NCBI RefSeq assembly: GCF_010686725.1
Contig: NZ_JAAGWZ010000001.1
Location: forward strand, 372,001-436,000
Source of the DNA: Galbitalea soli
Lineage (GTDB): Bacteria > Actinomycetota > Actinomycetes > Actinomycetales > Microbacteriaceae
DNA length: 64,000 bases
Direction of reading: 5' to 3'
The stretch's first letter is position 1. Every line of letters starts with the position of its first letter. A program made the position numbers and the translations under genes. Shown piece by piece: positions 1-8,499 of this stretch. The notes under the pieces were generated by a model. It was not told where the DNA came from. It was given only the letters and a program-made list of their open reading frames with translations, and ran no database searches.

Positions 1-1315
1 TGGGCGCCACGACGAAGGGCTGGCGTCCCATCTCCGTGAAGATCCACCCGGCCGCGCTCGCGGCGAACGGCGCCTGGATTCCGAGGATCGCCAGTCGCAT
101 GATCCACACTGACCCCGGCACCGTTCCCTTGCGGGTCAACCAGAGGGCGACCGCGGCGGCGAAGGCGGCGAGGGCACCGAACAGGATCATGAGCCGGAAG
201 CCCCAGTAGGTGACGGCCATGATCGGCACGTAGCGAATCGCCTCGCCGGCGCGCGAGCCGTAGATCGGGTTGTCGGGCAGCGTGGCGCCGTATTTCGCCT
301 GGTATTCCGGTACGAGCGCGTCCACGCCCTTCACGGTGGTCGTCATGTTGCCGTTGGCGAGGAACGACAGCAGCCCCGGGATCTCGATGACGCCCACCAC
401 GTTCGAGCAGTCGGCGGAGCCCACGTCGCCGAGCGACAGCACGGAGAACGAGGTTCCGGTCTGGCAGGCGGCCTCGGCGGCGGCCATCTTCATCGGCTGC
501 TGCTGGAACATGAGCTTGGCCTGCGCGTCGCCGGTGATCGCGACCCCGGCGAACGCCACGATGGCGACGACGGCGCCCATGCGCAGCGAGCTGAGCCAGA
601 CCCGGTGGTCGGTGCGGTCGCGACCGGGGATCTCCGGCGCCTCCCCCACGACGACGCGACCCGTCGCATCCACCGTGTCGATGCCGTCGCGGCGCCGACG
701 CCACAGGTGGTACCACGCGATGCCGAGGAGGAACGCGCCACCCACGCAGAACGCGCCGCACAGGGTGTGCGACCAGGCATTGAGTGCGGTGTTGTTGGTC
801 AGCACCGCCCAGATGTCGGTCATGACCGGATGCCCGTTCACGAGCTTCACACCGACCGGGTGCTGCATCCACGAGTTGGCGACGATGATGAAGAACGCGG
901 AGACGAGCGAGCCCGCGACGGCGATCCACAGGGCGGCGAGGTGCATGCGCTTGGGGAGTCGGCTCCAGCCGAAGATCCAGAGGCCGAGGAAGGTCGACTC
1001 GAAGAAGAACGCGAGCAGTCCCTCCATCGCGAGCGGCGCTCCGAAGACGTCCCCGACGAACCGGGAGTACTCGCTCCACGCCATGCCGAACTGGAACTCC
1101 TGCACGATTCCGGTGGCGACGCCGAGGATGAAGTTGATCAGGTAGAGCTTGCCCCAGAACTTGGTCATCCGCAGGTACTGCTCGTTGCCGGTGCGCACCC
1201 AGAGGGTCTGCATGATGGCGACGACGGGACCGAGCCCGAGGGTCAGGGGAACGAGCCAGAAATGGTAGACGGTCGTGATTCCGAATTGCCAGCGGGCAAT
1301 CTCCAGGGGGTCCAC
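1..1315 (-). CDS. cydA: Cytochrome bd quinol oxidase subunit I, partial (C-terminus off the left edge)
   Basis: Membrane terminal oxidase subunit that takes electrons from quinol and reduces oxygen to water with high oxygen affinity; works with CydB, which probably lies off the left edge. The frame opens with GTG at 1315 and reads 438 residues without a stop to base 1. Visible family signatures: WQFGITTVYHFWLVPLTLG near the N-terminus (haem b595 ligand region), EFQFGMAWSEYSRFVGDVFG and FFFESTFLGLWIFGW, the ANSWMQHPVG segment, and EMGRQPFVV close to the edge (GRQPW is the commoner form). The start is chosen because WQFGITT must lie within the first 15-20 residues; GAAAGG lies just upstream. 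A DosR-like box at 1411-1424 precedes it. Assignment is very secure; regulation is inferred. Confidence 0.95.
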   Translation of the reverse strand, partial: MDPLEIARWQFGITTVYHFWLVPLTLGLGPVVAIMQTLWVRTGNEQYLRMTKFWGKLYLINFILGVATGIVQEFQFGMAWSEYSRFVGDVFGAPLAMEGLLAFFFESTFLGLWIFGWSRLPKRMHLAALWIAVAGSLVSAFFIIVANSWMQHPVGVKLVNGHPVMTDIWAVLTNNTALNAWSHTLCGAFCVGGAFLLGIAWYHLWRRRRDGIDTVDATGRVVVGEAPEIPGRDRTDHRVWLSSLRMGAVVAIVAFAGVAITGDAQAKLMFQQQPMKMAAAEAACQTGTSFSVLSLGDVGSADCSNVVGVIEIPGLLSFLANGNMTTTVKGVDALVPEYQAKYGATLPDNPIYGSRAGEAIRYVPIMAVTYWGFRLMILFGALAAFAAAVALWLTRKGTVPGSVWIMRLAILGIQAPFAASAAGWIFTEMGRQPFVVAP

Positions 1316-1410
1316 GCGGGGCCTTTCGTCGGTCGCTCAGGGCGAGGGGCGATCGCGGGGCTCAGCCACCCCGCTCCCCCACGCTCCCGTACCCGGCCCC
1401 ACCGGGACTA

Positions 1411-1424
1411 GGGACCAAAGGCCC
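1411..1424 (-). promoter_or_regulatory. DosR/DevR-like box upstream of cydA
   Basis: Read toward cydA the site is GGGCCTTTGGTCCC, matching 12 of 14 bases of the core GGGACTTTAGTCCC in the published mycobacterial DosR consensus. A second half-site-like run (GGTCCCTAGTCCC, 1404-1416) overlaps it. A possible -10 (GAGCGT, 1381-1386) lies 24 bp downstream, nearly the 23-bp spacing of the four sister sites. The binding protein is not in the window; identification is by pattern only. Confidence 0.55.
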
Positions 1425-1501
1425 GGATCCGGCCCGAGCGCGGCGCGGGTGGGCGCAGGCGCGCTCGTGCTCCCCGGGCCATGCTCGCGTGCCCGTCACG
1501 G

Positions 1502-1516
1502 CGGCCCTGCGGGCCG
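1502..1516 (-). terminator. Short hairpin after the flavoprotein gene
   Basis: CGGCCC and GGGCCG form a 6-bp stem around TGC, directly after the stop codon of the flavoprotein gene at 1517. There is no T tract, so termination is possible but weakly supported. Confidence 0.3.
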
Positions 1517-1945
1517 TCAGACGAGGTCGCGCACGGGCTCCGGACCGCGACTGAACCGTCGCCCGGTCACCTCCGTGGGGTGGATGCGCACGTAGCGGTA
1601 TTTCAGTGTGGGGATCCAGGGGGTGAGCGGTGCGCGGTCGGCCTCGTCGATCTCGGTCTGCGACTCCAACTCGCTCGCCGGACCCTTCGCGACCACGCTC
1701 CAGGCGACGGTGTCGGTGTATTCGTCGATCTCCAGCACCGCGCGCCCCGTGATCGCGAGCTCCAAGAGCTTCGTCCCCGGCGCCGTCCGCAGCAGGATCG
1801 AGTGACCGTCGCAGAAGTAGTTGATCGGGAACACGTCGACCTCGCCCGCGGCCGCGAGGGCCAGCCGCCCGAAACTGTGCGCGGCGAGCAGCCTCCACGC
1901 CTCATCACTGCCGAGCAACTCGACCGGGTTGGCACTGTCAGACAT
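1517..1945 (-). CDS. Pyridoxamine 5'-phosphate oxidase-like flavoprotein (Pyridox_ox_2 type)
   Basis: A 142-residue protein of the split-barrel FMN-binding fold. Visible features: the opening helix with ELLGSDEAWRLLAAHSFGRLAL, then VFPINYFCDGHSILLRTAPGTKL, the flavin-contact segment, and the ending YRYVRIHPTEVTGRRF, all typical of the small actinobacterial PNPOx-like proteins, some of which (Rv3129 in Mycobacterium tuberculosis) belong to the DosR dormancy regulon. Substrate unknown; the fold also serves F420 or haem proteins. The ATG at 1945 is preferred over a GTG six codons upstream because AAAGGG sits at good distance before it. It follows the USP gene ending at 1976 and is probably the last gene of the usp-xfp operon. 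A homologue is at 8500. Confidence 0.85.
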   Translation of the reverse strand: MSDSANPVELLGSDEAWRLLAAHSFGRLALAAAGEVDVFPINYFCDGHSILLRTAPGTKLLELAITGRAVLEIDEYTDTVAWSVVAKGPASELESQTEIDEADRAPLTPWIPTLKYRYVRIHPTEVTGRRFSRGPEPVRDLV

Positions 1946-1975
1946 CGTCGTCTGCCCTTTCACTCGGGTCCCGCG

Positions 1976-2905
1976 TCAGGCGAGCGGGACGTGTTCGCTG
2001 GGGATGCTGTGCGGAGCCGCAGAGTGCCGCGCCGCCTCGAGCGCTCGCCTGCCCACGGGCCCGATGCCGTCCTCGCGGACGATCATGACGGGGTGATCGG
2101 CGTGCAGGGCGGCCTCGTACGCGACCGAGCCCAACAGCACCTCGGCCGCGACACTGCGGGCGCGGGAGCCGACGACGATGAGCTCGGGGTGGTCATCCGC
2201 GTGCACCAGGACGCTCTGCGCGGAGCCGCGCAGAAGCTTCGGCGTGACGGTCAGCTCCGGGAAGGCGGCCTGCACCTCAGTGACGATGGCGTGCAGCGTG
2301 CGGCGATGGACGTCTTCGATGCTCGCGATCATCTCGTCGCCGAGCGGGAAGGCCGTCTGCCAGGCGCTCGGCTCGAGCCAGCTGTGGGCGATGGTGAGCG
2401 GCTCGCCGATCGCGGTGGCCTCCTGTGCCGCGACCATCGCGGCGAGCACCGACGCCTGGGTGCCGTCGATTCCGACGACGATGCCCCGGGGGGCGGCGTC
2501 GGTGGCGAACGGCACGGCGACGACCGGGCAGGCCGACCGGGTCGCCAAGGTCCCGACGACGGTGTGGAACCCGCGCTCCGGATGGGCGCGGCGACCGAGG
2601 ACGACGAGGTCGGCGCGCAGCGAGAAGTGCCGCAGCGCGACCTCCAGGGATCCGCGCTCGACGATCGCCCGGACGCGCAGATTGGGCTCGACGCGGGCGA
2701 GGCGCGCGGCCTCCTCCTCGGTGAGCTCGCAGCAGGCATCGAACTCCTCGGGCGGAACCACGCCGTCATCGTTGTTGTCGACCGCGCGCAGCAGCACGAG
2801 GGTGCGTCCCGATCGGGCCGCGTGCCGCGCCGCCCACTCGGCGGCCCGCGACGACAGCCCCGACCCGCTCCAGCCGACGACGATCTCTCCGAACATCCCC
2901 GTCAT
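1976..2905 (-). CDS. Universal stress protein, two UspA domains
   Basis: A 309-residue cytoplasmic protein made of two tandem UspA domains, each an alpha/beta nucleotide-binding fold. Domain 1 starts with GEIVVGWSGSGLSSRAAEWAARHA, domain 2 around residue 145 with RGIVVGIDGTQASVLAAMVAA. The second domain ends with LIVVGSRARSVAAEVLLGSVAYEA, a degenerate form of the G-2X-G-9X-G(S/T) ATP-binding signature. Proteins of this architecture are abundant in the mycobacterial hypoxia regulon and bind ATP; their biochemical output is unclear. The gene starts one base after the phosphoketolase stop, preceded by GGGGGA inside that gene, so it is probably co-translated with it. Confidence 0.88.
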   Translation of the reverse strand: MTGMFGEIVVGWSGSGLSSRAAEWAARHAARSGRTLVLLRAVDNNDDGVVPPEEFDACCELTEEEAARLARVEPNLRVRAIVERGSLEVALRHFSLRADLVVLGRRAHPERGFHTVVGTLATRSACPVVAVPFATDAAPRGIVVGIDGTQASVLAAMVAAQEATAIGEPLTIAHSWLEPSAWQTAFPLGDEMIASIEDVHRRTLHAIVTEVQAAFPELTVTPKLLRGSAQSVLVHADDHPELIVVGSRARSVAAEVLLGSVAYEAALHADHPVMIVREDGIGPVGRRALEAARHSAAPHSIPSEHVPLA

Positions 2906-2906
2906 C

Positions 2907-5342
2907 TCAGTCCCCCATCCGGGCCCCGGGGCCCACCACCTCGGTCAGCCATTCCCAGCCTGACACCTCCGCCGCATCCTCGCCCGTGCGATAGGCGGTG
3001 GCGCGGTGTCGCGCGCGTTCGTCCTCGAAGCGCTGGCTCACCGCGCCGTATCGGCCGGCGAACCCGGCGACGTGGCGGATGGCGTCCATCGCGAGCCGAT
3101 AGCGATCCAGATCGTTGAGCATGAGCATGTCGAACGGGGTCGTCGTCGTGCCGTGCTCGGTGAAGCCCCGAACGTGCAGATTGTGATGGTTGTGACGCCG
3201 GTAGGCCAGTTGGTGGATGAGCGTCGGGTAGCCGTGGAACGCGAACACGATCGGCGTATCGGTCGTGAAGATCGCGTCGAACTCGGTGTCGGGCATCCCG
3301 TGCTGGTGCTGGCTCGGGTCCTGCAGTCGCATGAGGTCGATCACGTTCACGAAGCGCACCCGCATCTCGGGCACGTTCGCCCGCAGCAGCCGCACGGCCT
3401 CCATCGCCTCCAGGGTCGGCACGTCGCCGGCGGCAGCGATGACGACGTCGGGTTCGAGACCATCGATCTCGCTGCCCGCCCAGGGCCAGATGCTGATTCC
3501 GCGGGCACCGTGCACCCGGGCCTCCTCGAGGCTCAGGAAGCTCGGCGCGGGCTGCTTGCCCGCCACGACGACGTTGATGTGGTCGCGGGTGGTGAAGCAG
3601 TGCTCCATGGTCACGAGGAGCGTGTTCGCGTCCGGCGGCAGGTACACCCGCGTCACGTCGGGGCTCTTCGTGACGACGTGACCGAGGAAGCCGGGATCCT
3701 GATGCGAGAAGCCGTTGTGATCCTGCCGCCAGACGTGGGAGCTGAGCAGATAGGTGAGCGAGGCGACCGGACGCCGCCACGGTACGCGCGCGCTCGCCTC
3801 GAGCCACTTCGCGTGCTGGTTGAACATCGAGTCCACGACCTGGATGAACGCCTCGTACGAGCTCGTGAGCCCGTGTCGGCCGGTCAGGAGGTATCCCTCG
3901 AGGAGCCCCTCGACGAGGTTCTCGCTCAGGATCTCGATGACCTTGCCCTCGCCGGCGAGGTTCTCGTCGGTGGCGAGGATCTCGCCCTCCCACTGCTTCG
4001 CCGTCACCGCGTAGACGCCGTCGAGGCGATTCGACGCGGTCTCGTCGGGCCCGAAGAGCCTGAAGTTGTCGGGGTTCGCCCGCATGACGTCGGCGAGCCA
4101 GTGCCCGAGCACCCGGGTCGCCTCCGCGGTCGCGCCGCGCCGGGTCGAGACGTCCACGGCGCGCGAGGCGGGGTCGGGCAGCAGGAGCGGGCGGATGACC
4201 GCACCCCCGTTCGCGACCGGCGAGGCGCTCATCCGCCGCTCCCCCCGCGGCCGCATCGAGGCGAGTGCCGGGCTCAGACGCCCGTCCCGGTCGAACAGTT
4301 CCTCCGGCCGGTAGCTGTGCATCCACTCCTCGAGCTGGGCTCGGTGGTCGTCGCGTTCGCGCACCTGTGCGAGCGGGACCTGGTGTGCTCGCCAGGTGTT
4401 CTCGACGGGGAGCCCGTCCACCTCGCGCGGGCCCGTCCAGCCCTTCGGCGTGCGCAGGATGATCATCGGCCAGGAGGCTCGCTCGCGCGGCCCGCCCGTG
4501 CGGGCGACGCGCTGGATGTGCTCGATGTCGTCGAGTGCGCGGTCGAGTTCGGCGGCCAGCGCGGTGTGCACGACCATGGGGTCTTCGCCGTCGAAGCCGC
4601 CGGAGACGATGCGGGGCGAGTACCCGTAGCCCTCGAAGAGCGCGAGGAGCTCGCGCTCGGGGATGCGCGCGAGCACCGCGGGGTTCGCGATCTTGTAGCC
4701 GTTGAGGTTGAGGATCGGCAGCACCGCGCCGTCGGTCTCGGGGTTGATGAACTTGCCGAGGTGCCAGCTCGCGGCGAGCGTGCCGGTCTCGGCCTCGCCG
4801 TCGCCCACGACGCAGGCGACGGTGAGCCCGGGGTTGTCGAGGGCGGCGCCGTAGGCGTGCACGAGCGAGTAGCCGAGCTCGCCTCCCTCGTGGATGGAGC
4901 CCGGCGTGTCCGGTGAGGCGTGCGAGGGGATCCCCCCTGGGAACGAGAACTGGCGGAACAGCTCGCGCAGCCCCGCCTCATCCGTGCCCACGTGGGGGAA
5001 CAGCTCGGAGTAGGTGCCGTCGAGCCAGGCGTTCGCGACCACGGCGGGCCCGCCATGCCCCGGCCCGGCGATGTAGAGGAGCGCCAGCTCCGGGCGTCGC
5101 ACGAGCTCGCGGTTGAGGTGCGCCCACAGCAGGTTGAGCGCGGGCGAGGTGCCCCAGTGGCCGAGCAGTCGCGGCTTGATGTCGCTCGCCGCCAGGGGGC
5201 GGGTGAGCAGCGGGTTGTCCATCAGGTAGATCTGCCCGACGGTCAGGTAGTTCGCGGCGCGCCACCAGGCGTCGACGACCTGCAGGGGGTAGCTCTCGCA
5301 CCCCACGGCCTGCGCCGGTGATCCGGTCTCCAGCTCGGTCAT
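2907..5342 (-). CDS. xfp: Xylulose-5-phosphate/fructose-6-phosphate phosphoketolase
   Basis: Thiamine-diphosphate enzyme that splits xylulose 5-phosphate (or fructose 6-phosphate) with phosphate into acetyl-phosphate and glyceraldehyde 3-phosphate (or erythrose 4-phosphate); acetyl-phosphate can yield ATP without respiration. 811 residues, normal for the family. Seen: GHWGTSP at 61-67, GPGHGGPA at 93-100, the ThDP/Mg motif GDGEAETG at 180-187 with NLNG at 212-215, and [18 protein letters not shown] and [13 protein letters not shown] in the middle domain. The ATG at 5342 overlaps the stop of the upstream USP gene by four bases (ATGA), indicating translational coupling; an in-frame extension further upstream runs through the USP gene and is not used. 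A phosphoketolase embedded among USP genes suggests fermentative energy supply during respiratory arrest (inference). Confidence 0.96.
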   Translation of the reverse strand: MTELETGSPAQAVGCESYPLQVVDAWWRAANYLTVGQIYLMDNPLLTRPLAASDIKPRLLGHWGTSPALNLLWAHLNRELVRRPELALLYIAGPGHGGPAVVANAWLDGTYSELFPHVGTDEAGLRELFRQFSFPGGIPSHASPDTPGSIHEGGELGYSLVHAYGAALDNPGLTVACVVGDGEAETGTLAASWHLGKFINPETDGAVLPILNLNGYKIANPAVLARIPERELLALFEGYGYSPRIVSGGFDGEDPMVVHTALAAELDRALDDIEHIQRVARTGGPRERASWPMIILRTPKGWTGPREVDGLPVENTWRAHQVPLAQVRERDDHRAQLEEWMHSYRPEELFDRDGRLSPALASMRPRGERRMSASPVANGGAVIRPLLLPDPASRAVDVSTRRGATAEATRVLGHWLADVMRANPDNFRLFGPDETASNRLDGVYAVTAKQWEGEILATDENLAGEGKVIEILSENLVEGLLEGYLLTGRHGLTSSYEAFIQVVDSMFNQHAKWLEASARVPWRRPVASLTYLLSSHVWRQDHNGFSHQDPGFLGHVVTKSPDVTRVYLPPDANTLLVTMEHCFTTRDHINVVVAGKQPAPSFLSLEEARVHGARGISIWPWAGSEIDGLEPDVVIAAAGDVPTLEAMEAVRLLRANVPEMRVRFVNVIDLMRLQDPSQHQHGMPDTEFDAIFTTDTPIVFAFHGYPTLIHQLAYRRHNHHNLHVRGFTEHGTTTTPFDMLMLNDLDRYRLAMDAIRHVAGFAGRYGAVSQRFEDERARHRATAYRTGEDAAEVSGWEWLTEVVGPGARMGD

Positions 5343-5833
5343 GCCATCGCTCCGGGGCGGCTTCCGGTCGGGATGACCAGCACCGGGCAGTGCGCGTGCT
5401 CGGCGCAGGCGGAGCTCACCGACCCCAGCAGCAGTCCGGCGAATCCGCCGTGACCGCGGCTGCCGACGACGAGCAGGTCGGCCCCGGCGCTCTCGTGGAT
5501 CAGCACTCCCGCCGCGGAGCCCTCGTAGGTGCGCGAGGTGAGCGTGGCGGGCACCTCTTTGCCGAACTCGTGCGCGGCCGCCTCGCGGAGCATGGTTCGC
5601 GCGTCCTCCTCCGGCGACCACTCGAGCGGTGCCCACATCGGTCCGAACTTGACCGGGTAGGTCCAGGCGGTCACGAGTTCGAGGCGGGCACCGGTCAGAT
5701 CGGCGAGCCGGCGGGCGTGGCGCAGCGCGCTGAACGAGCCGGTGCTGCCGTCGATGCCGACGACGATGCGACCCGCGAGCCAGTTGGAGGTCGGGGCGAC
5801 GAGTGGTGAATCGGATGCGGAGAGGGTGGACAT
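5339..5833 (-). CDS. Universal stress protein, single UspA domain
   Basis: A 164-residue UspA-domain protein. The ATP-binding signature is intact: [20 protein letters not shown] fits G-2X-G-9X-G-S, so ATP binding is expected, unlike the degenerate copies next door. The N-terminal strand [20 protein letters not shown] begins at about residue 20. The ATG at 5833 is supported by a leaderless-type arrangement (GACGCT, six bases, ATG) and by a DosR-like box 23 bp upstream of that -10; an in-frame upstream extension would run through the preceding USP gene. The stop overlaps the phosphoketolase start. It has its own promoter candidate, so it can be expressed apart from the upstream USP. Confidence 0.9.
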   Translation of the reverse strand: MSTLSASDSPLVAPTSNWLAGRIVVGIDGSTGSFSALRHARRLADLTGARLELVTAWTYPVKFGPMWAPLEWSPEEDARTMLREAAAHEFGKEVPATLTSRTYEGSAAGVLIHESAGADLLVVGSRGHGGFAGLLLGSVSSACAEHAHCPVLVIPTGSRPGAMA

Positions 5834-5837
5834 GGTG

Positions 5838-6746
5838 TCAGCGTCCCGCCTGCGCGCCCGCGACGACAGGGTCCAAGGTCCCACGATGCGTGGGGTCTCC
5901 GGGCACGACCATGATCGGGCACGGCATCGCCACGAGGAGGTCGTGGCTGACCGAGCCGAGGACCAGGCTGCCGACGAGTCCGCGATGGTGGGTTCCCACC
6001 ACGAGGAGACGGGCGTGGGCTGCGATGTGCCCGACGAGCGCGGCCGGGTCGCCGACCTGCAGGGTCTGGCTGACATGGAGCGTCGGATGCTCGGCTCGCG
6101 CTCGCTGCACCGCGTCCATCAGCACCTCGTGGTGGGCCGCTCGGAGTGAGTCGTAGGACTCGGGCGAGATGAACTCGCCGATGGTGACGGTCGTCGGGAT
6201 CGACCAGCTGTGCACGATGTGGAGGCGGCAGCCCAGGATCTCCGCCTCCTCGGCCGCGCGGTCCACGGCGTCGGCGCTCGATTCGTCGGTGTCGAGGGCC
6301 ACCACGATCTCACCGTCGACGCCGCCGTCGGCGCGCCACTCGACGGGCACGACGACCATCGCACAGCGGGTGCGCGAGGCGAGCTGCAGCGAGAGGGTCG
6401 AGTGGAAGGCGTTCGCCAGCGCGCTCGCGTGCTTCGACCCGATGACGAGGAGGTCGGCGCTCTCGGAGGCCTTGGCGAGGGCATCCTCGGGTGAGCCCTG
6501 CAGCAGCACCCGCTCGACACCCGTGCCGGGCGACGCGGTCTCGATGATGATCCGCGCGGTATCGAGGGCGCCGAGGTACGCGCGACGGTAGGGCGTCGCG
6601 TCGGCACCGACCGGGAGCCAGTCGGTCTCCTCGACGGAGACCGCGGTGATCAGCACGGGCCGGGTGACGGCGCGTTCCGCGGCCCAGCGCAGCGCAGTGT
6701 GGCTGGCGGCACCGCCGTCGGTCGCGACGATGATTCGTTCGGGCAT
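5838..6746 (-). CDS. Universal stress protein, two UspA domains
   Basis: A 302-residue tandem UspA protein, first gene of the minus-strand run usp-usp-xfp-usp-flavoprotein-cydA. Domain 1 begins PERIIVATDGGAASHTALRWAAE; domain 2 begins around 145 with GEIVVALDTDESSADAVDRAAEE and ends LLVVGTHHRGLVGSLVLGSV, where the middle glycine of G-2X-G-9X-G-S is His. The ATG is preceded by GAGGAG at good spacing, so this gene has a leader, and a DosR-like box (6814-6827) lies 23 bp before a candidate -10 (CACAGT, 6785-6790). Only four bases separate its stop from the next gene. Role: stress or dormancy protein; no specific activity can be read from sequence. Confidence 0.88.
   Translation of the reverse strand: MPERIIVATDGGAASHTALRWAAERAVTRPVLITAVSVEETDWLPVGADATPYRRAYLGALDTARIIIETASPGTGVERVLLQGSPEDALAKASESADLLVIGSKHASALANAFHSTLSLQLASRTRCAMVVVPVEWRADGGVDGEIVVALDTDESSADAVDRAAEEAEILGCRLHIVHSWSIPTTVTIGEFISPESYDSLRAAHHEVLMDAVQRARAEHPTLHVSQTLQVGDPAALVGHIAAHARLLVVGTHHRGLVGSLVLGSVSHDLLVAMPCPIMVVPGDPTHRGTLDPVVAGAQAGR
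5869..5882 (-). promoter_or_regulatory. DosR/DevR-like box for the internal USP gene
   Basis: Read toward the downstream gene the site is GGGACCTTGGACCC, 11 of 14 bases of the DosR core. It lies inside the 3' end of the preceding USP gene, 23 bp before the candidate -10 GACGCT (5840-5845) and centred 42.5 bases before the inferred start of transcription at the ATG. The position equals that of class II activator sites. Confidence 0.6.
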
Positions 6747-6813
6747 GGCGCACTCCTCGAGTCGGACGGAGATCTCTCCTCCTCACTGTGCTCCGCCGGC
6801 GCGGCGCAGGCGA

Positions 6814-6827
6814 GGGTCGAAGGTCCC
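6814..6827 (-). promoter_or_regulatory. DosR/DevR-like box for the USP operon
   Basis: On the minus strand GGGACCTTCGACCC, differing from the 5869 box in one base. It stands 23 bp upstream of CACAGT (6785-6790), a candidate -10. Together with the plus-strand box at 6836 it forms a perfect 11-bp inverted repeat (CGAAGGTCCCG ... CGGGACCTTCG), so one centre can serve both divergent genes. Confidence 0.6.
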
Positions 6828-6835
6828 GGGGTCGC

Positions 6836-6849
6836 GGGACCTTCGGCAC
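6836..6849 (+). promoter_or_regulatory. DosR/DevR-like box for the BON-domain gene
   Basis: GGGACCTTCGGCAC on the plus strand, 23 bp upstream of CACGGT (6873-6878), which is six bases before the ATG at 6885. The 3' half is less well conserved than in the sister sites. Confidence 0.55.
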
Positions 6850-6884
6850 TGCCCCGGCGGCGGGAGACGGCGCACGGTTGGCTC

Positions 6885-7556
6885 ATGAACACCACATCAG
6901 CGGTCGACAGCGACCGAACAGTGCAGAAACTGGTCAGCGACGAACTGCGCTGGACGGCCGAGTTGAACTCGGCGGGCGTCGGCGTGTCCGTCAATCGGGG
7001 TGCCGTCACGCTCTCGGGCGAAGTGGCGACCCTGCGCGAGCGAATCGCGGCGCGTGAAGCCGCGCTCCGCGTCAAGGGGGTGTCGACCGTCGCCGACGAG
7101 ATGACGGTGGCCGCTCCTGACGAGCACCGCACCGACACCGACGTCGCGGCGGCCGTGCGCACGATCCTCCTGTGGAACACTCTCGTTCCGAAGGATGCGA
7201 TCAAGGCCACCGTGCGGGCGGGCACCGTCGTGCTCACCGGTGTCGTGGACTGGGATTACCAGCGGCACGCGGCCGAGCTCGCCGTGAGCAGTCTCAACGG
7301 CGTGCGGTTCGTCGACAATCAGATCAATCTCACGCGCCACCCCTCCGCCCCCGATACCAAGGAGGCGATCCACAACGCGCTCGTGCGCAACGCGATCCTC
7401 GACTCCCGTGGGATCGACGTGAGCGTCGCCGGTAACGAGGTCACGCTCACGGGAGAGGTCTCCTCCTGGGCGGAGAAGAAGCAGGCCGGCCACGCCGCGT
7501 GGGCCGCGCCGCACGTGACCGACGTCCACAACAACCTCGTGGTGCGCCCGATCTAG
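6885..7556 (+). CDS. BON-domain protein with three BON domains
   Basis: A 223-residue protein with three consecutive BON domains, starting near residues 6 (VQKLVSDELRWTAELNSAGVGVSV), 82 (DVAAAVRTILLWNTLVPKDAIKATV) and 160 (IHNALVRNAILDSRGIDVSV); each ends with the strand-turn pattern GxVxLxGxV and a hydrophobic pair. BON domains are thought to bind phospholipid or carbohydrate in the envelope, but no signal peptide or membrane segment is visible, so this copy seems cytoplasmic. The ATG is chosen because BON domain 1 starts directly after it and CACGGT lies six bases upstream; longer frames start inside the promoter region. It is divergent from the USP operon and shares its palindromic DosR-like box pair. 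Its stop overlaps the hydrolase stop by four bases. Confidence 0.87.
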   Translation: MNTTSAVDSDRTVQKLVSDELRWTAELNSAGVGVSVNRGAVTLSGEVATLRERIAAREAALRVKGVSTVADEMTVAAPDEHRTDTDVAAAVRTILLWNTLVPKDAIKATVRAGTVVLTGVVDWDYQRHAAELAVSSLNGVRFVDNQINLTRHPSAPDTKEAIHNALVRNAILDSRGIDVSVAGNEVTLTGEVSSWAEKKQAGHAAWAAPHVTDVHNNLVVRPI

Positions 7557-8380
7557 GAGTCGCGTGCCCCGTCGTCGTCGACGACAGCGGCGACGGCGGC
7601 CGCGATGCGCTTGCGCAGTACGTGGTCGCCGCCGTCCACCCGGTGCACCGTCACCTGGCGCATGCTGCCGATCACCTTGATGCCGGCGGGCAGCAGGAGC
7701 GGGTCGAGCGAGCCGTAGACCACGTCGACGGGCACCGTCACCGAGGCCACGTCGACGATCGTGCTCTGCCGCTGGATGGAGTTCTCCAGCGACAGCGCGA
7801 AGGCGTGCCAGTTCGCCTCCGTCACCTCGAGGATGCCCTGCATCGGCAGCAGGCGCGCGAGCACCGTCGCGTTCCGGATCGTGAACTGCTTGTTGCTGCG
7901 CAGAAAGTCGAAGGCCCGGGTGTAGGCGCGCATCGCCGCCTGATCGATGGAGGAGGTGAGATCGCCCGCGGCGGGGTAGATCGGCGGGCTGATCATGACG
8001 AGGTGCCGCACGAGTCGCGGTGTCGTCGCGGCGAGGCGCGCTGCGACGAGTGCGCCGAGCGAGTGCCCGACGAGGATCACCGGCCCACCCAGTCGCAGGC
8101 GGCGGAGGGAGGTCGCCACCGCATCCACGTGCTCGTCGATCGTGAAGCCGGTGCTCGGCGGCGCGACCGAGAGACCGAATCCCAGCAGATCGAGGGCGAT
8201 CACGCGGTGTCGCGGCTCGAGCAATGGGACGAGGTCGGAGAAGGTGTGCCACGACGAGGCGAGGCCGTGGAGCAGCACGACGACCGGGCCCTCGCCCACG
8301 TCGACGGAGCGGTGCAGCACGGGGCGCGCGGTGGTGAGCCGGAGAGCATCGGTGATCCTCGTCAGCAGTCCCGCGGTCAT
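7553..8380 (-). CDS. Alpha/beta-fold hydrolase
   Basis: A 275-residue alpha/beta hydrolase. The oxyanion segment VVVLLHGLASSWHTFSDL (33-50), the nucleophile elbow VGHSLGA with Ser107, an acid in YGSLDPLLLPAG and the C-terminal His in VDGGDHVL are all visible, so the triad is complete. Substrate cannot be told; the set resembles haloperoxidase/ester-hydrolase-type enzymes. The ATG at 8380 is favoured because GGGGAGAGGG precedes it; an ATG eight codons earlier lacks such a site. The gene converges on the BON gene (four-base overlap of stops) and its start faces the second flavoprotein gene, so the DosR-like box at 8450 could act in both directions. Confidence 0.85.
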   Translation of the reverse strand: MTAGLLTRITDALRLTTARPVLHRSVDVGEGPVVVLLHGLASSWHTFSDLVPLLEPRHRVIALDLLGFGLSVAPPSTGFTIDEHVDAVATSLRRLRLGGPVILVGHSLGALVAARLAATTPRLVRHLVMISPPIYPAAGDLTSSIDQAAMRAYTRAFDFLRSNKQFTIRNATVLARLLPMQGILEVTEANWHAFALSLENSIQRQSTIVDVASVTVPVDVVYGSLDPLLLPAGIKVIGSMRQVTVHRVDGGDHVLRKRIAAAVAAVVDDDGARDS

Positions 8381-8449
8381 CCCTCTCCCCTCGTGCTCCA
8401 CCATTCTCCCGCCTCGGCCGGTCGGCGCGCGGGCGCCTCGGGGCTCGGC

Positions 8450-8463
8450 GGGTCTTTCGCCCC
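8450..8463 (+). promoter_or_regulatory. DosR/DevR-like box for the second PNPOx-like gene
   Basis: GGGTCTTTCGCCCC, matching 11 of 14 bases of the DosR core, 23 bp upstream of CAGCAT (8487-8492), which is seven bases before the ATG at 8500. The same box-to-(-10) distance as at three other genes in the island. Confidence 0.55.
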
Positions 8464-8499
8464 TACCGCGTCCACGGGGGCGCGGGCAGCATCGGCACC

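Noticed and set aside
2921-2934. Palindrome GGGCCCCGGGGCCC near the start of the USP at 2905
   Set aside because: Only 8 of 14 bases match the DosR-like core; it lies within the phosphoketolase coding end and is explained by GC content.
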